64,000 nucleotides of DNA from Orbaceae bacterium ESL0727 (GTDB lineage Bacteria > Pseudomonadota > Gammaproteobacteria > Enterobacterales > Orbaceae): positions 620,001 to 684,000 of the forward strand of contig JAQTHY010000001.1 in NCBI GenBank assembly GCA_029433345.1, written 5' to 3'. Every line of letters begins with the position of its first letter. Within the stretch, counting starts at the first letter, position 1. The position numbers and the translations under genes are program-made. Below the pieces are notes generated by a model, which had not been told where the DNA came from, ran no database searches, and saw only the letters and a program-made list of their open reading frames with translations. Positions 1 to 9,088 of this stretch are shown one piece after another.

Positions 1-35
1 CACTTGCTTTTATTCGTGCAAAAACCCTCACAAAA

Positions 36-1841
36 TTAAAAACTCACTGCGCCTTCTTCGGCCGAGGTAAGATTTTCGCGCGTTGCGGTAAATAATTCTC
101 GACCAAAACCGACATGAGAAGCCGTTAAATCACACACATATGGCTGACGTTTAGCTATTTCATCATCACTGACCAAAAGTATCATTTCGCCCGTTTGACC
201 ATTCACTCGAATTCTATCGCCAGTTTGCACTTTACTCAGCAGTCCACCTTCGTAGGCTTCAGGTGTAACATGAATTGCTGCTGGCACTTTACCCGACGCC
301 CCGGAAAGCCGACCATCGGTTAATAATGCCACTTTATAACCACGATCTTGTAAAACACCCAACGGCGTAATCAATTTATGTAGTTCTGGCATACCGATCG
401 CTTTTGGCCCTTGGAAACGGACAACCACAATACAATCTTTATCAAGCTTGCCGGCTTGGAATTCCGCCTCTAAATCATATTGATTATTAAAAATCACAGC
501 TGGTGCTTCGATGATTTGATGCTCAGGTGCAATGGCTGACGTTTTCATCACCGCACGCCCTAAGTTTCCTGACATCACCTTCAATCCACCATGCGGGCTA
601 AACGGTTTATCGATGGAAGCGATAACAGTTTTGTCTAATGATTGGCTCGCGCCTTCACGGAAGATTAAGGTGCCGTTTTCTAATACCGGTTGTTTGGTGT
701 AATGGCTAAGGCCACGACCCACAACCGTTTCGACATCTTCGTGTAACAACTCCCCTTTCAGGAGTTCACGCACTAACAGTGGTGTGCCGCCTGCAGCTTG
801 GAAAGCGTTAATATCCATTGGACCATTAGGATAAATTTTACACAATAAAGGAACCACGGTGGATAAATCGGAAATATCATCCCAATTAATGATAATGCCT
901 GCCGATTTCGCCATGGCGACCATATGCATAGTCAAATTAGTCGATCCACCGGTTGCCAATAATGCCACTAAGCCATTCACAATCACTTTTTCGTCAACCA
1001 TTTGCCCAATAGGCTTATAATTGCCAGCTTGTTCTGTCAAGCGCGTGATCTGCTGAGCTGCGGCATTGGTTAAGGCAAAACGAAGAGCTGTATCGGGGGG
1101 AACAAATGCCGAACCAGGTAAATGCAGCCCCATTAACTCCATCACCATCTGATTACTGTTGGCGGTGCCATAAAAAGTACAAGTTCCACTGGTATGGTAA
1201 GAGGCAGATTCACTATCTAAAAGATCCTTATGTGAAGCTTTCCCTTCCGAATAGAGCTGGCGAATCCGCACTTTTTCTTTATTAGGTAGACCCGATGGCA
1301 TAGGTCCCGCAGGCACAAAAATAGCAGGCAAATGACCAAATGCGAGCGCACCGACAAAAAGCCCGGGCACGATTTTATCGCAAATCCCTAAATAGAGCGC
1401 ACCATCAAACAGATTATGTGACAGCGATATCGCCACCGACATAGCGATCACATCACGACTCATGAGCGAAAGATCCATCCCCGGCTCACCTTGTGTCACA
1501 CCATCACACATTGCAGGTACGCCCCCCGCCATCTGACCCACAGCACCTATTTCGTGTAATTTTTTGCGAATTTGCTCCGGGTAAAACTCATACGGTTTGT
1601 GTGCAGATAAGATATCGTTATACGAATTAATAATACCGATATTGCTTTTCAAGATATTTTTCAGATCTTGTTTATCAGAAGCACAACACGCCGCAAAGCC
1701 ATGGGCAAGATTACTACACGGTAAGCTTGCGCGTGTCACTTTTTTCGATCTCGCCAACTCTATTTTATTTAGATAAGCTTCTCGACTTACTTTTGAACGC
1801 GCAATAATTCGCTCGGTAACAGCTTGAACAGTAGGATTCAC
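36..1841 (-). CDS. edd: Phosphogluconate dehydratase (Entner-Doudoroff)
   Basis: Dehydrates 6-phosphogluconate to 2-keto-3-deoxy-6-phosphogluconate in the cytoplasm. The protein aligns end to end with E. coli Edd and has the IlvD/Edd family signatures: a cluster cysteine in MCDGVTQG (about residue 112), CDKIVPG (about 154-160) and the C-terminal TDGRLSGASGK motif. I place the start at a GTG (base 1841), not at the ATG 15 codons upstream. The GTG has a GAGG ribosome site 7-8 bases before it and gives the N-terminus MNPTV, matching E. coli MNPQL, whereas the ATG has no clear ribosome site. This gives 601 residues. The gene lies downstream of gntK on the same strand, which fits gluconate catabolism. 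The usual partner eda would lie beyond the window start. Confidence 0.96.
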   Translation of the reverse strand: MNPTVQAVTERIIARSKVSREAYLNKIELARSKKVTRASLPCSNLAHGFAACCASDKQDLKNILKSNIGIINSYNDILSAHKPYEFYPEQIRKKLHEIGAVGQMAGGVPAMCDGVTQGEPGMDLSLMSRDVIAMSVAISLSHNLFDGALYLGICDKIVPGLFVGALAFGHLPAIFVPAGPMPSGLPNKEKVRIRQLYSEGKASHKDLLDSESASYHTSGTCTFYGTANSNQMVMELMGLHLPGSAFVPPDTALRFALTNAAAQQITRLTEQAGNYKPIGQMVDEKVIVNGLVALLATGGSTNLTMHMVAMAKSAGIIINWDDISDLSTVVPLLCKIYPNGPMDINAFQAAGGTPLLVRELLKGELLHEDVETVVGRGLSHYTKQPVLENGTLIFREGASQSLDKTVIASIDKPFSPHGGLKVMSGNLGRAVMKTSAIAPEHQIIEAPAVIFNNQYDLEAEFQAGKLDKDCIVVVRFQGPKAIGMPELHKLITPLGVLQDRGYKVALLTDGRLSGASGKVPAAIHVTPEAYEGGLLSKVQTGDRIRVNGQTGEMILLVSDDEIAKRQPYVCDLTASHVGFGRELFTATRENLTSAEEGAVSF

Positions 1842-2163
1842 ATTAACCTCTTTTTTAGTTTTGCTCTTTCTAATTAAATAATTCATTTATACGTCGTTTT
1901 ATTACATTGCTTTTTATTTACGCACTGTTATTTAATTACCATTATTAATCATTGTTATTTTATTGTTTTTATTTGATTTTCTATTAACTTCTTTTATTAA
2001 TAGTTTTATTAACAGCTTGGTTCACTTGTTTTAATCAACGTATTTTCTTAACGATAAGTGTGTCACCGTCAATGGTGTCCACACGGTTTTAGTGACAAAC
2101 CGCTTATTGGTAAATGGCTGATTTACAAACGGATTGTTTACAAACGGATCACTGACAAATAAA
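1842..2163. other. Spacer between gntK and edd with short degenerate repeats
   Basis: No gene is visible. The left half is very AT-rich and probably carries the edd promoter, though no convincing -35/-10 pair stands out. The right part (about 2100-2165) holds several imperfect copies of a short unit around ACAAACGGAT and CTGACAAA, resembling the decayed tandem repeats seen in other spacers of this window. Confidence 0.5.
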
Positions 2164-2697
2164 TTACTGACAAAAAGATCGAATAATCACTTCAGTATCG
2201 TTTACCACACCCGCTAAAGGTTGTTCAATGTTCACGATAGAGACATCTTTTTCATCATTTTTGGGCTCTTCAAGTGCATCAAATTGCGACTGCAGCATGC
2301 CACTTTTTTGATAATGACCTTGCCGTCTGGCTAAGCGATCGGCAATCACCGCAAAACTGCCTTGCAAATAGATAAAATGGATATTGTCATTATCGCCCCG
2401 AATAATATCGCGATATTTACGTTTTAGTGATGAACAGACAATAATCGACACATTATTGACATTACTCATTGCAAAAGCAGCATGACTAATCAAGGTTAAC
2501 CATGGCATGCGATCCTCATCATTTAACGGCGTGCCACTACGCATTTTTAAAATATTCGCTTTCGGATGTAAAAAATCACCATCTAAAAATGCAGCATCGA
2601 GATCATAAGCCACCTGTTTTGCCACCGCCGATTTGCCACAGCCAGAAACGCCCATTAATACAAACACCTGATTGACTTTATTTGCCACAATATTCAC
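2164..2697 (-). CDS. gntK: Gluconokinase
   Basis: Phosphorylates gluconate to 6-phosphogluconate, the substrate of the neighbouring edd product. At 177 residues it has the normal GntK length. It has a Walker A loop GVSGCGKS at residues 16-23, the LDGDFLHP motif and the PLNDEDRMPW segment typical of thermosensitive/thermoresistant gluconokinases. It is transcribed toward edd, with a perfect palindromic GntR-type operator just upstream of its start. No gluconate permease gene is adjacent, unlike E. coli gntKU. Confidence 0.95.
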   Translation of the reverse strand: MNIVANKVNQVFVLMGVSGCGKSAVAKQVAYDLDAAFLDGDFLHPKANILKMRSGTPLNDEDRMPWLTLISHAAFAMSNVNNVSIIVCSSLKRKYRDIIRGDNDNIHFIYLQGSFAVIADRLARRQGHYQKSGMLQSQFDALEEPKNDEKDVSIVNIEQPLAGVVNDTEVIIRSFCQ

Positions 2698-2714
2698 CTG
2701 TTAAAATAACCTTC

Positions 2715-2732
2715 AATGTTACTGGTAACATT
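2715..2732. promoter_or_regulatory. GntR-type operator upstream of gntK
   Basis: An 18-base inverted repeat, AATGTTAC-TG-GTAACATT, sits 18 bases upstream of the gntK ATG. It resembles the operators of the LacI-family gluconate repressor GntR. Its position near the start suits repression of gntK. A repressor gene is not in the window. Confidence 0.7.
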
Positions 2733-2774
2733 TTAGTATGATATTGTGCTTCTTCAATACAAAAAAGCGTATTT

Positions 2775-2790
2775 TGTGATGTGGATCGCG
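2775..2790. promoter_or_regulatory. Possible CRP site upstream of gntK
   Basis: TGTGATGTGGATCGCG keeps the left half of the CRP consensus (TGTGA) and 3 of 5 positions of the right half. The location about 80 bases upstream of gntK would suit catabolite control, but the match is weak. Confidence 0.25.
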
Positions 2791-3018
2791 TTATGCATTT
2801 TGATCATCTAATTTGCCAACATAAATAGCAGAAATTTTACGCGATCACTTATCACCGATCTTTCCTCCTTTTCGTGAGAAAGCGCTATCTCTCATCGCGA
2901 CTTTTACGCTACTATTTTCGTAATCATTACACATTATTATGCACTGTTAACCATATGGCATATTGATAACTGTTGTACAATATTTGTTAACATCATAAAA
3001 ACGGAAGGAATAATCATC

Positions 3019-4239
3019 TTGATAAAAACGATTAAAATAAAGTATCTCGTTATACTGCTTATGATTGGGGTAGCGATTTTACTTGCAAAATGGTTTTTTG
3101 ATTCTACCCACAAAGAGGTTAATTACATTACCGCAACGGTTATCAAAGGCGATATTGAAAAAACGGTTTTAGCCGATGGTACGATTAATGCGTTTAAGCA
3201 AGTCAGCGTCGGTGCGCAGGTGTCGGGGCAGATAAAAAAACTGTATGTGGGCTTAGGCGATGAAGTCAAACAAGGAGATATGATTGCTGAAATCGATGAT
3301 TTAAAACAAAAAAATGATTTAAAACAAGACGAAGCATCATTAGATAGCTTAAAAGCACAACGAAAATCAAAAGAAGCAAATTTACTGAATTATCAATTAA
3401 CTTATGATAGGCAACTCAAATTAGTCAATAAAGGGGTCGGGGCACAGTCAGATTTAGATTCCGCACGAGCAAATCTTGATGCAATAAAAGCCGATATTAC
3501 CGCTTTAGATGCAGATATTGTCAGAGCCAATATTGCCGTTGATACCGCTAAAGTCAATTTAGGGTATACCCGCATTATTTCGCCTATCGATGGTGTTATT
3601 GTGGCTAATCCTGTTGATGAAGGGCAAACAGTTAACTCCGTGCAAAGCGCGCCCACCATTGTGAAAGTCGCACAACTCAACAAAATGACGGTAGAAACAA
3701 AAATTTCAGAGGCCGATGTCATCAATATAAAACAAGGAATGCCGGTTTATTTTACGATTTTAGGGCGTGCACATCACCATTTTGGCGGCCTAACCTTACG
3801 GGCTATTGAGCCTGCACCGGATTCGATTAATACCGATGAATCATCAAGCAAATCTAACACTACCTCATCTTCATCGACAACCACAGCTATTTATTATAAT
3901 GGTCTATTTGATGTTGATAATCCGAATAATGTATTGCGTATTTCGATGACGGCACAAGTATATATTGTCTTGGCAGAAGCAAAAAATGTACTTTATATTC
4001 CCTCAATGGCGATCCAGAAAAATCTCGATATGCAAGATGCCAGCAACAAAAATAGCGCCATTGTTTATGTCTTAAACAGTCACAAAGAGATCGAAGAACG
4101 CACCGTGGAGTTGGGTATTAATAATAATGTTAATGTTGAAATAAAATCTGGACTCAATGAAGGTGAAACCGTCGTCGTAGGCAATGATAATGGATCAACC
4201 ATAAGTAAGAGTAGTAATATGCCAAGGATGCGATTCTAA
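3019..4239 (+). CDS. macA: Macrolide efflux periplasmic adaptor MacA
   Basis: Membrane-fusion protein that links the MacB ABC transporter to an outer-membrane TolC-type channel. It shows one N-terminal membrane anchor (about residues 9-27), a biotinyl-lipoyl half motif, a coiled-coil hairpin (about 95-175) and the second lipoyl half before a beta-barrel region. A serine/threonine-rich insert lies near residues 273-293. The start is TTG at 3019, supported by GGAAGGAA eight bases upstream; an in-frame ATG at 3061 lacks this and would cut into the membrane segment. It ends one base before macB, so the pair is an operon. No tolC is present here. Confidence 0.92.
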   Translation: MIKTIKIKYLVILLMIGVAILLAKWFFDSTHKEVNYITATVIKGDIEKTVLADGTINAFKQVSVGAQVSGQIKKLYVGLGDEVKQGDMIAEIDDLKQKNDLKQDEASLDSLKAQRKSKEANLLNYQLTYDRQLKLVNKGVGAQSDLDSARANLDAIKADITALDADIVRANIAVDTAKVNLGYTRIISPIDGVIVANPVDEGQTVNSVQSAPTIVKVAQLNKMTVETKISEADVINIKQGMPVYFTILGRAHHHFGGLTLRAIEPAPDSINTDESSSKSNTTSSSSTTTAIYYNGLFDVDNPNNVLRISMTAQVYIVLAEAKNVLYIPSMAIQKNLDMQDASNKNSAIVYVLNSHKEIEERTVELGINNNVNVEIKSGLNEGETVVVGNDNGSTISKSSNMPRMRF

Positions 4240-4240
4240 G

Positions 4241-6211
4241 ATGAAAAATAGTGATCCACTTATCCAATTAAACGATATTACCCGCAACTTTCCAGCTGGG
4301 GATGCGACGATACAAGTCCTTAAGCAGATCAATCTCACTATTCATGCCGGTGAAATGGTTGCCATTATTGGGGCATCCGGTTCGGGTAAATCGACATTAA
4401 TGAATATATTAGGTTGTTTGGATAAACCAAGTACCGGTACCTATACCATTGCTGGGCGGGCAATTAATCAGCTATCATCTGACGAACTGTCTGAACTGCG
4501 TCGCGAACATTTTGGCTTTATTTTTCAGCGGTATCACCTGCTAAATGCGTTAACCGCAGAAGGTAATGTCGAAGTGCCTGCCATTTATGCCGGTGTGGAT
4601 AGTCATACGCGCGCCAAGCGGGCAACTGAACTGTTAACGCGCCTTGGTTTAGCAGATAAAATAGACAATAAGCCTAATCAGTTATCCGGTGGCCAGCAAC
4701 AGCGTGTCAGTATTGGCCGCGCACTCATTAATGGTGGACAGATTATTTTAGCCGATGAGCCAACCGGGGCACTCGATCGCAAAAGTGGTCAAGAAGTGAT
4801 GGCGATTTTACGTGAATTACATCAACAAGGTCACACGGTCATTATCGTCACCCATGATCCTAATATTGCGCAAAGCGCGCAAAGAATCATTGAAATTAGT
4901 GATGGCCACATCTTATCTGATCAAATCAATCGCCATTATCCATTAGAACAAGCGGCACAACACGAAATCAAATCTATTGATATTACCAAAACACAAGATA
5001 ATTTTTCGGCTAAATGTGATCGTTTCTATGATGCCTTTAAAATGGCGATTTTATCGATGTTTGCACAACGATTACGTACATTTCTGACTATGTTAGGCAT
5101 TATGATTGGGATTGCGTCAGTTGTATCGGTGGTTGCTTTAGGGGAAGGATCCCGACAAAAAATCCTTGCCGACATTAATTCGATGGGAACAAGCACCTTA
5201 GAAATTTACCCAGGAACGGGATTTGGTGATCGTAATTCAGCTAAATATAAAACATTACGGTCATCAGATGCCAATTTCTTAGCCCAACAACATTATGTTC
5301 ATAGTGCAACGCCTAATGTATCAAGCAATACCTATTTTCGAATCGATAATAAAGTGGTGACGGGTACGGTAAATGGTGTCGGTGAACAATTTTTTACGGT
5401 GCGCGGCTATACCATTACCAAAGGGAAGGCGTTTACCGAAAAAGAGGTTGCCTTATCAGCGCAAGACGTTGTGATTGATGATAACACAGTAAAGCAACTG
5501 TTTAATCAGCAAGATCCCATTGGACAGATTTTAATAGTGGGGCAGCTACCGGTAAGAGTTATCGGCGTAGCATCGCAAAAACAGAAAGGGTTTGGTAGCA
5601 GTGAAAGTTTAAATGTCTGGTTACCTTATACGACGGTCATCAATCGCATGATTGGGCAAACATCGTTAAAAAGTATTACCGTGCGTGTAGCGGATAATAT
5701 TGATTTAACCGTTGCGGAACAGGCCATTGAAAAGATTATGTTACAGCGACATAAAAATACCAAAGACTTTTTTATTTTTAATTCAGACAGTGTCAGGCAG
5801 ACCATTGAGTCAACCACCGCCACCATGACATTATTGGTATCAGCTATTGCGCTCATTTCTCTTTTTGTTGGCGGAATTGGGGTGATGAATATTATGTTGG
5901 TTTCGGTCACAGAAAGAACCCGCGAAATTGGCGTAAGAATGGCGGTCGGTGCACGTTCCAGTGATATATTGCAACAATTTTTGATTGAAGCCGTCTTGGT
6001 CTGTCTCATTGGCGGCACCTTAGGCATTTTACTCTCGTTTATTATTGGCCTTATTTTTGATTATTTTGTCAGCTCTTTTGCCATGAGTTTTTCCATGACG
6101 GCGATTATTGCCGCCTTTACCTGCTCTAGCGCAATTGGTGTCGTCTTTGGTTACTTCCCGGCTAAACGGGCGGCAAACTTAGATCCGATTTACGCATTAG
6201 AACGTGAATAA
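4241..6211 (+). CDS. macB: Macrolide export ATP-binding/permease MacB
   Basis: Inner-membrane type VII ABC transporter driving export of macrolides, peptides or other substrates through MacA. The N-terminal ATPase has Walker A GASGSGKS (residues 44-51), the LSGGQQQR signature and the Walker B region [11 protein letters not shown]. One membrane helix follows (about 283-305), then a large periplasmic domain and three C-terminal helices. At 656 residues it has the normal MacB length. It starts one base after the macA stop codon. Confidence 0.95.
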   Translation: MKNSDPLIQLNDITRNFPAGDATIQVLKQINLTIHAGEMVAIIGASGSGKSTLMNILGCLDKPSTGTYTIAGRAINQLSSDELSELRREHFGFIFQRYHLLNALTAEGNVEVPAIYAGVDSHTRAKRATELLTRLGLADKIDNKPNQLSGGQQQRVSIGRALINGGQIILADEPTGALDRKSGQEVMAILRELHQQGHTVIIVTHDPNIAQSAQRIIEISDGHILSDQINRHYPLEQAAQHEIKSIDITKTQDNFSAKCDRFYDAFKMAILSMFAQRLRTFLTMLGIMIGIASVVSVVALGEGSRQKILADINSMGTSTLEIYPGTGFGDRNSAKYKTLRSSDANFLAQQHYVHSATPNVSSNTYFRIDNKVVTGTVNGVGEQFFTVRGYTITKGKAFTEKEVALSAQDVVIDDNTVKQLFNQQDPIGQILIVGQLPVRVIGVASQKQKGFGSSESLNVWLPYTTVINRMIGQTSLKSITVRVADNIDLTVAEQAIEKIMLQRHKNTKDFFIFNSDSVRQTIESTTATMTLLVSAIALISLFVGGIGVMNIMLVSVTERTREIGVRMAVGARSSDILQQFLIEAVLVCLIGGTLGILLSFIIGLIFDYFVSSFAMSFSMTAIIAAFTCSSAIGVVFGYFPAKRAANLDPIYALERE

Positions 6212-6229
6212 AACAGGGGCGATAAAAAA

Positions 6230-6259
6230 GCAGGGTACCCTTTTTCGAAGGTACCCTGC
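6230..6259. terminator. Bidirectional terminator between macB and dsbA
   Basis: A 10-bp perfect stem (GCAGGGTACC / GGTACCCTGC) with a 10-base loop lies between convergent genes. On the minus strand it is followed by TTTTTTAT, a good intrinsic terminator for dsbA. On the plus strand it is followed by a weaker T-rich run, serving macB. Confidence 0.85.
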
Positions 6260-6297
6260 TAAATATTTTCTTTTAGTAAAAATAATAAAGGAAAAAT

Positions 6298-7206
6298 TTA
6301 GTTCGCTTCAGATGATGCGCCATTGGTTGCTGAATGGGTTTCCGGTGCATTATGTCCGGCATCAGTTTGAGGCTCTGTTTTAGATTCTGGTTGAGACGCC
6401 TGTTCTGATTCAGATTTGTTAGCCGCTGGCTCAGTTTCGGGTGCAGCGTGTACCTTTTCAGCTGGTACTTCTGGAGTCGCATTGTTCATGCCTGCTGGCG
6501 CTTTTGGCTCTTCAGGTTGTTTGGTTTTTGCGGCAAGATAAGCCGCTACACGCGCATAATCCTTAATCGTATTTTCATTACTGCTTTCATCCAGTCCACG
6601 CGGATTGATGTAATATTTACGATCCACAATGACAGCCGGAATAGAATTTGGTTTGAGTTCGGTTAAGGCATCCGCTTGTTGTGCCAAAAAAGCTTTAACT
6701 AAGAAATTATCTTTGGTTTTATCAAACGTATCGCCATCTACACCTATAGTTGCAAATACGGCTTTGATATCATCAGCAGTTTTGATTTTGCGTTCTTTTT
6801 GCACAGCAAAATAAAACGCTTCTGTCGCTTTGTCTTGTACATTAAGTACATTGGCAATTGCCCATGCTTGCGCCAGTTCAGGTGCTAAAGGACCAAAATT
6901 GTCTAAATGATAACGTTTTAATTTTACTCCTGCAGGTAAAGCATCACCAATAATTTTAGTCGCATGAAATTCTGTTTCGAATTTAAAACAACTTGGACAA
7001 TTAAACGAGAAGAATTCAATCACTTCTCTATCAGGAGAACGCAAGCTAGGTAATTCAAGATATTGTTTGCCCTCTTTTATTGGGGCAAACATAGTCGCTT
7101 TTGTCTGAACGCTAGTTGAGGTTTTTTCTTTAGCTGTATCAGCACTCACCGTAAAACAATTCAGCGAAAATAGTAATGTGCTAATAGCAATAACTGTTTT
7201 TTTCAT
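6298..7206 (-). CDS. dsbA: DsbA-like thiol:disulfide oxidoreductase with CPSC active site and acidic tail
   Basis: Periplasmic thioredoxin-fold oxidase. It has a signal peptide (about residues 1-22), the EFFSFNCPSCFKFE active-site region with C70-P-S-C73, and the cis-proline loop NSIPAV (P190), followed by the NPRGLD segment seen in E. coli DsbA. Two oddities stand out. The active site is CPSC rather than CPHC, and a Pro/Glu/Ala/Ser-rich tail of about 74 residues follows the fold, making 302 residues against about 208. The gene lies 15 bases after yihD, as expected for the yihD-(srkA)-dsbA locus, but srkA is absent. The orthology is secure by sequence and context; the redox properties are not. 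Confidence 0.88.
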   Translation of the reverse strand: MKKTVIAISTLLFSLNCFTVSADTAKEKTSTSVQTKATMFAPIKEGKQYLELPSLRSPDREVIEFFSFNCPSCFKFETEFHATKIIGDALPAGVKLKRYHLDNFGPLAPELAQAWAIANVLNVQDKATEAFYFAVQKERKIKTADDIKAVFATIGVDGDTFDKTKDNFLVKAFLAQQADALTELKPNSIPAVIVDRKYYINPRGLDESSNENTIKDYARVAAYLAAKTKQPEEPKAPAGMNNATPEVPAEKVHAAPETEPAANKSESEQASQPESKTEPQTDAGHNAPETHSATNGASSEAN

Positions 7207-7221
7207 GGTCGGTAATTCTCC

Positions 7222-7491
7222 TTACTCTTTGATAATGCCACGCGCTTTTAATAAGGCGGTTTTAAAATCGTCTTCATAATCTTTCTTTAGCCCTGGGATA
7301 GCTGCATTTTTATCAGAATCGCGCATTTTAAGGTGATAAATTAACACTTCATCACTCAGATCTCCTAGCTGACCTTCAAATCCTGCTTCTTGTCCTAATT
7401 TTACCAATAATTCCAGTAAATTAAGATCAGACTCTTTTTCCCACGCAGTTTGTAACAGTTCCATTAATTCGTCAATACGGTGACATTTCAT
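7222..7491 (-). CDS. yihD: YihD family protein
   Basis: Small 89-residue conserved protein of unknown function, nearly collinear with E. coli YihD (MKC...[38 protein letters not shown]). It is the first gene of a two-gene operon with dsbA, with a 15-base gap, and diverges from mobA as in Enterobacterales. Confidence 0.93.
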   Translation of the reverse strand: MKCHRIDELMELLQTAWEKESDLNLLELLVKLGQEAGFEGQLGDLSDEVLIYHLKMRDSDKNAAIPGLKKDYEDDFKTALLKARGIIKE

Positions 7492-7519
7492 CGTTGATTA
7501 CCTTTTATATTGAAAAAAT

Positions 7520-7535
7520 ATTACTATATAGTAAT
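7520..7535. promoter_or_regulatory. Perfect 16-bp palindrome in the yihD/mobA divergent promoter region
   Basis: ATTACTATATAGTAAT is a perfect palindrome lying 28 bases upstream of yihD and 87 bases upstream of mobA. It could be a regulator site or overlap a -10 element of yihD-dsbA. No regulator is assigned. Confidence 0.4.
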
Positions 7536-7622
7536 GTTATTTCGTTTTTTAGCAACGAATTTTAGTAATGAATAAAGCATAATTAATTAGCAAAAATTTT
7601 TATCTAGAGAAGATGATTATTA

Positions 7623-8222
7623 ATGAAAAACAGCACAATTACTGCCATTATTTTAGCGGGTGGGCAAGGTTCTCGAATGAATGGGCAAGATAAAGGGTTA
7701 GTCAATTATCAAAACAGACCTCTTTATCAACATGTTAGTGATCGCATCAAACCGCAAGTAGGAGCCATGATGATCAGTTGTAATCGTCATATCGATCAAT
7801 ATAACACAGCTGGTTACCCCGTTTTTATTGATGATTTTGCCGGTTATTTAGGGCCATTATCAGGCATATACAGTGGATTATTACGTAGTCAAACTGATTG
7901 GAATCTATTTGTGAGCTGCGATACCCCTTTTCTGCCCGATGATTTGGTGAGCCGTTTAGTCAACGCCATCTCCACACAATTTCAGTCAAGCCAAAGCGCC
8001 CTTCATCACCTGGCAGCTTATGTTTTCGACGGTGAGCGTCATCATCCCACACTATTATTGATTCATAAACAAGCGCTATTGCCACTGAAACAGTATCTTG
8101 AGCAGGGTGATCGCAAATTAATGCTATTTTTACAACAAATCGAGGCAATTGCGGTTAATTTTAGCGATGAAAAAGCAAGTTTTGTCAATATGAATACTTT
8201 AGCAGATCTGCAACATAACTGA
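7623..8222 (+). CDS. mobA: Molybdenum cofactor guanylyltransferase
   Basis: Transfers GMP to molybdopterin to give the guanine dinucleotide cofactor. The N-terminal nucleotide-binding loop LAGGQGSRMNGQDKG spans residues 11-25, and the metal-binding aspartate lies in SCDTPFLP near residue 100. At 199 residues it has the normal length. In E. coli mobA and mobB are adjacent; here mobB lies about 2 kb downstream, separated by a LolA-like gene and a threonine aldolase. Confidence 0.95.
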   Translation: MKNSTITAIILAGGQGSRMNGQDKGLVNYQNRPLYQHVSDRIKPQVGAMMISCNRHIDQYNTAGYPVFIDDFAGYLGPLSGIYSGLLRSQTDWNLFVSCDTPFLPDDLVSRLVNAISTQFQSSQSALHHLAAYVFDGERHHPTLLLIHKQALLPLKQYLEQGDRKLMLFLQQIEAIAVNFSDEKASFVNMNTLADLQHN

Positions 8223-8247
8223 TTGAAATGGGTAGTAGTTCTGAAAG
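8220..8247 (-). repeat. Interspersed repeat, type A copy 1
   Basis: Reverse-oriented copy of a roughly 28-bp element containing the complement of TTTCAGAACTACTACCCATT. It begins within the mobA stop codon. It is nearly identical to copies at 11486 and 34641 and more diverged from the one at 18129. Confidence 0.75.
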
Positions 8248-8476
8248 TTTTGAACATTATTTGTTGTCTATTGTCTATTATTTCTGATTGATGATTGATG
8301 GTTTGTGTTTATTGTGCATTTTGCTTAACATTAGGCTCTGTGCATTGCTTAAAAACAGCACACCCTAAAATCAAGGCGATAAAAACAGAGTATCACAGTA
8401 CTCAGCTGTTGACGTATACTACGCATACCGAGCGTCATGTCGCTTATTATTTTTGGTTAATATCTGGATGATTATT

Positions 8477-9088
8477 ATGAAATTGATTTACTCGCTGTTA
8501 TTCTCTCTCTGTTTAGGATTGGGTATGCTTGCGCCAGCACAAGCGATCACCATAACGCAATTGCAAAAACAAATTACCCAATACCCAACGGTAAAGGCCG
8601 ATTTTGTCTTACAAAAAACAGTTACCGCCTTGAATATCCCCTTTGAAGCAAGCGGTAAAATGATTTTCGATCGTCACCTGGGATTATGGTGGCAACAAAC
8701 CGATCCGTTCCAACAAACCATTAAAGCTAACCAAAATCGCATCACCTTAGCCATTGGTGATCAGCCGGCACAATCTTTTACTGCCGCCATGGAACCGCAA
8801 CTCTTTCAGCTAAGTAAATTAGTCAATGCGGTCTTTAATGGTGATATCAAAACATTAGAAGACAATTTTACCCTTGCGCTGTCGCAAATTGACGATAGCA
8901 ATTGGCAGCTACAACTCACCCCAAAAACGGCTTCGTTAAAAAAACTTGCTCGCCAAATTACCATCAGTGGTGATCAGTTTATACAGAAGATAGAAGTTAA
9001 TGAGCCCCAAAATGGCAAAACCAATATCTATTTTGCTAATCATGTCACGTTGCCTTTAACCGCCGAGCAACAGCGACTATTTAATTAA
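8477..9088 (+). CDS. LolA-family outer-membrane lipoprotein carrier-like protein
   Basis: Predicted periplasmic protein of 203 residues with a signal peptide (about residues 1-23, ending APAQA). Segments such as VKADFVLQKT and GLWWQQTDPF fit the LolA fold, but overall similarity to E. coli LolA is low. The protein looks more like the LolA-related carriers found beside MMPL exporters in aryl-polyene-type clusters. No such cluster is present here. I chose ATG 8477; a TTG at 8453 and an ATG at 8468 are in frame upstream. Its last 12 bases overlap the end of the convergent threonine aldolase gene. Confidence 0.7.
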   Translation: MKLIYSLLFSLCLGLGMLAPAQAITITQLQKQITQYPTVKADFVLQKTVTALNIPFEASGKMIFDRHLGLWWQQTDPFQQTIKANQNRITLAIGDQPAQSFTAAMEPQLFQLSKLVNAVFNGDIKTLEDNFTLALSQIDDSNWQLQLTPKTASLKKLARQITISGDQFIQKIEVNEPQNGKTNIYFANHVTLPLTAEQQRLFN

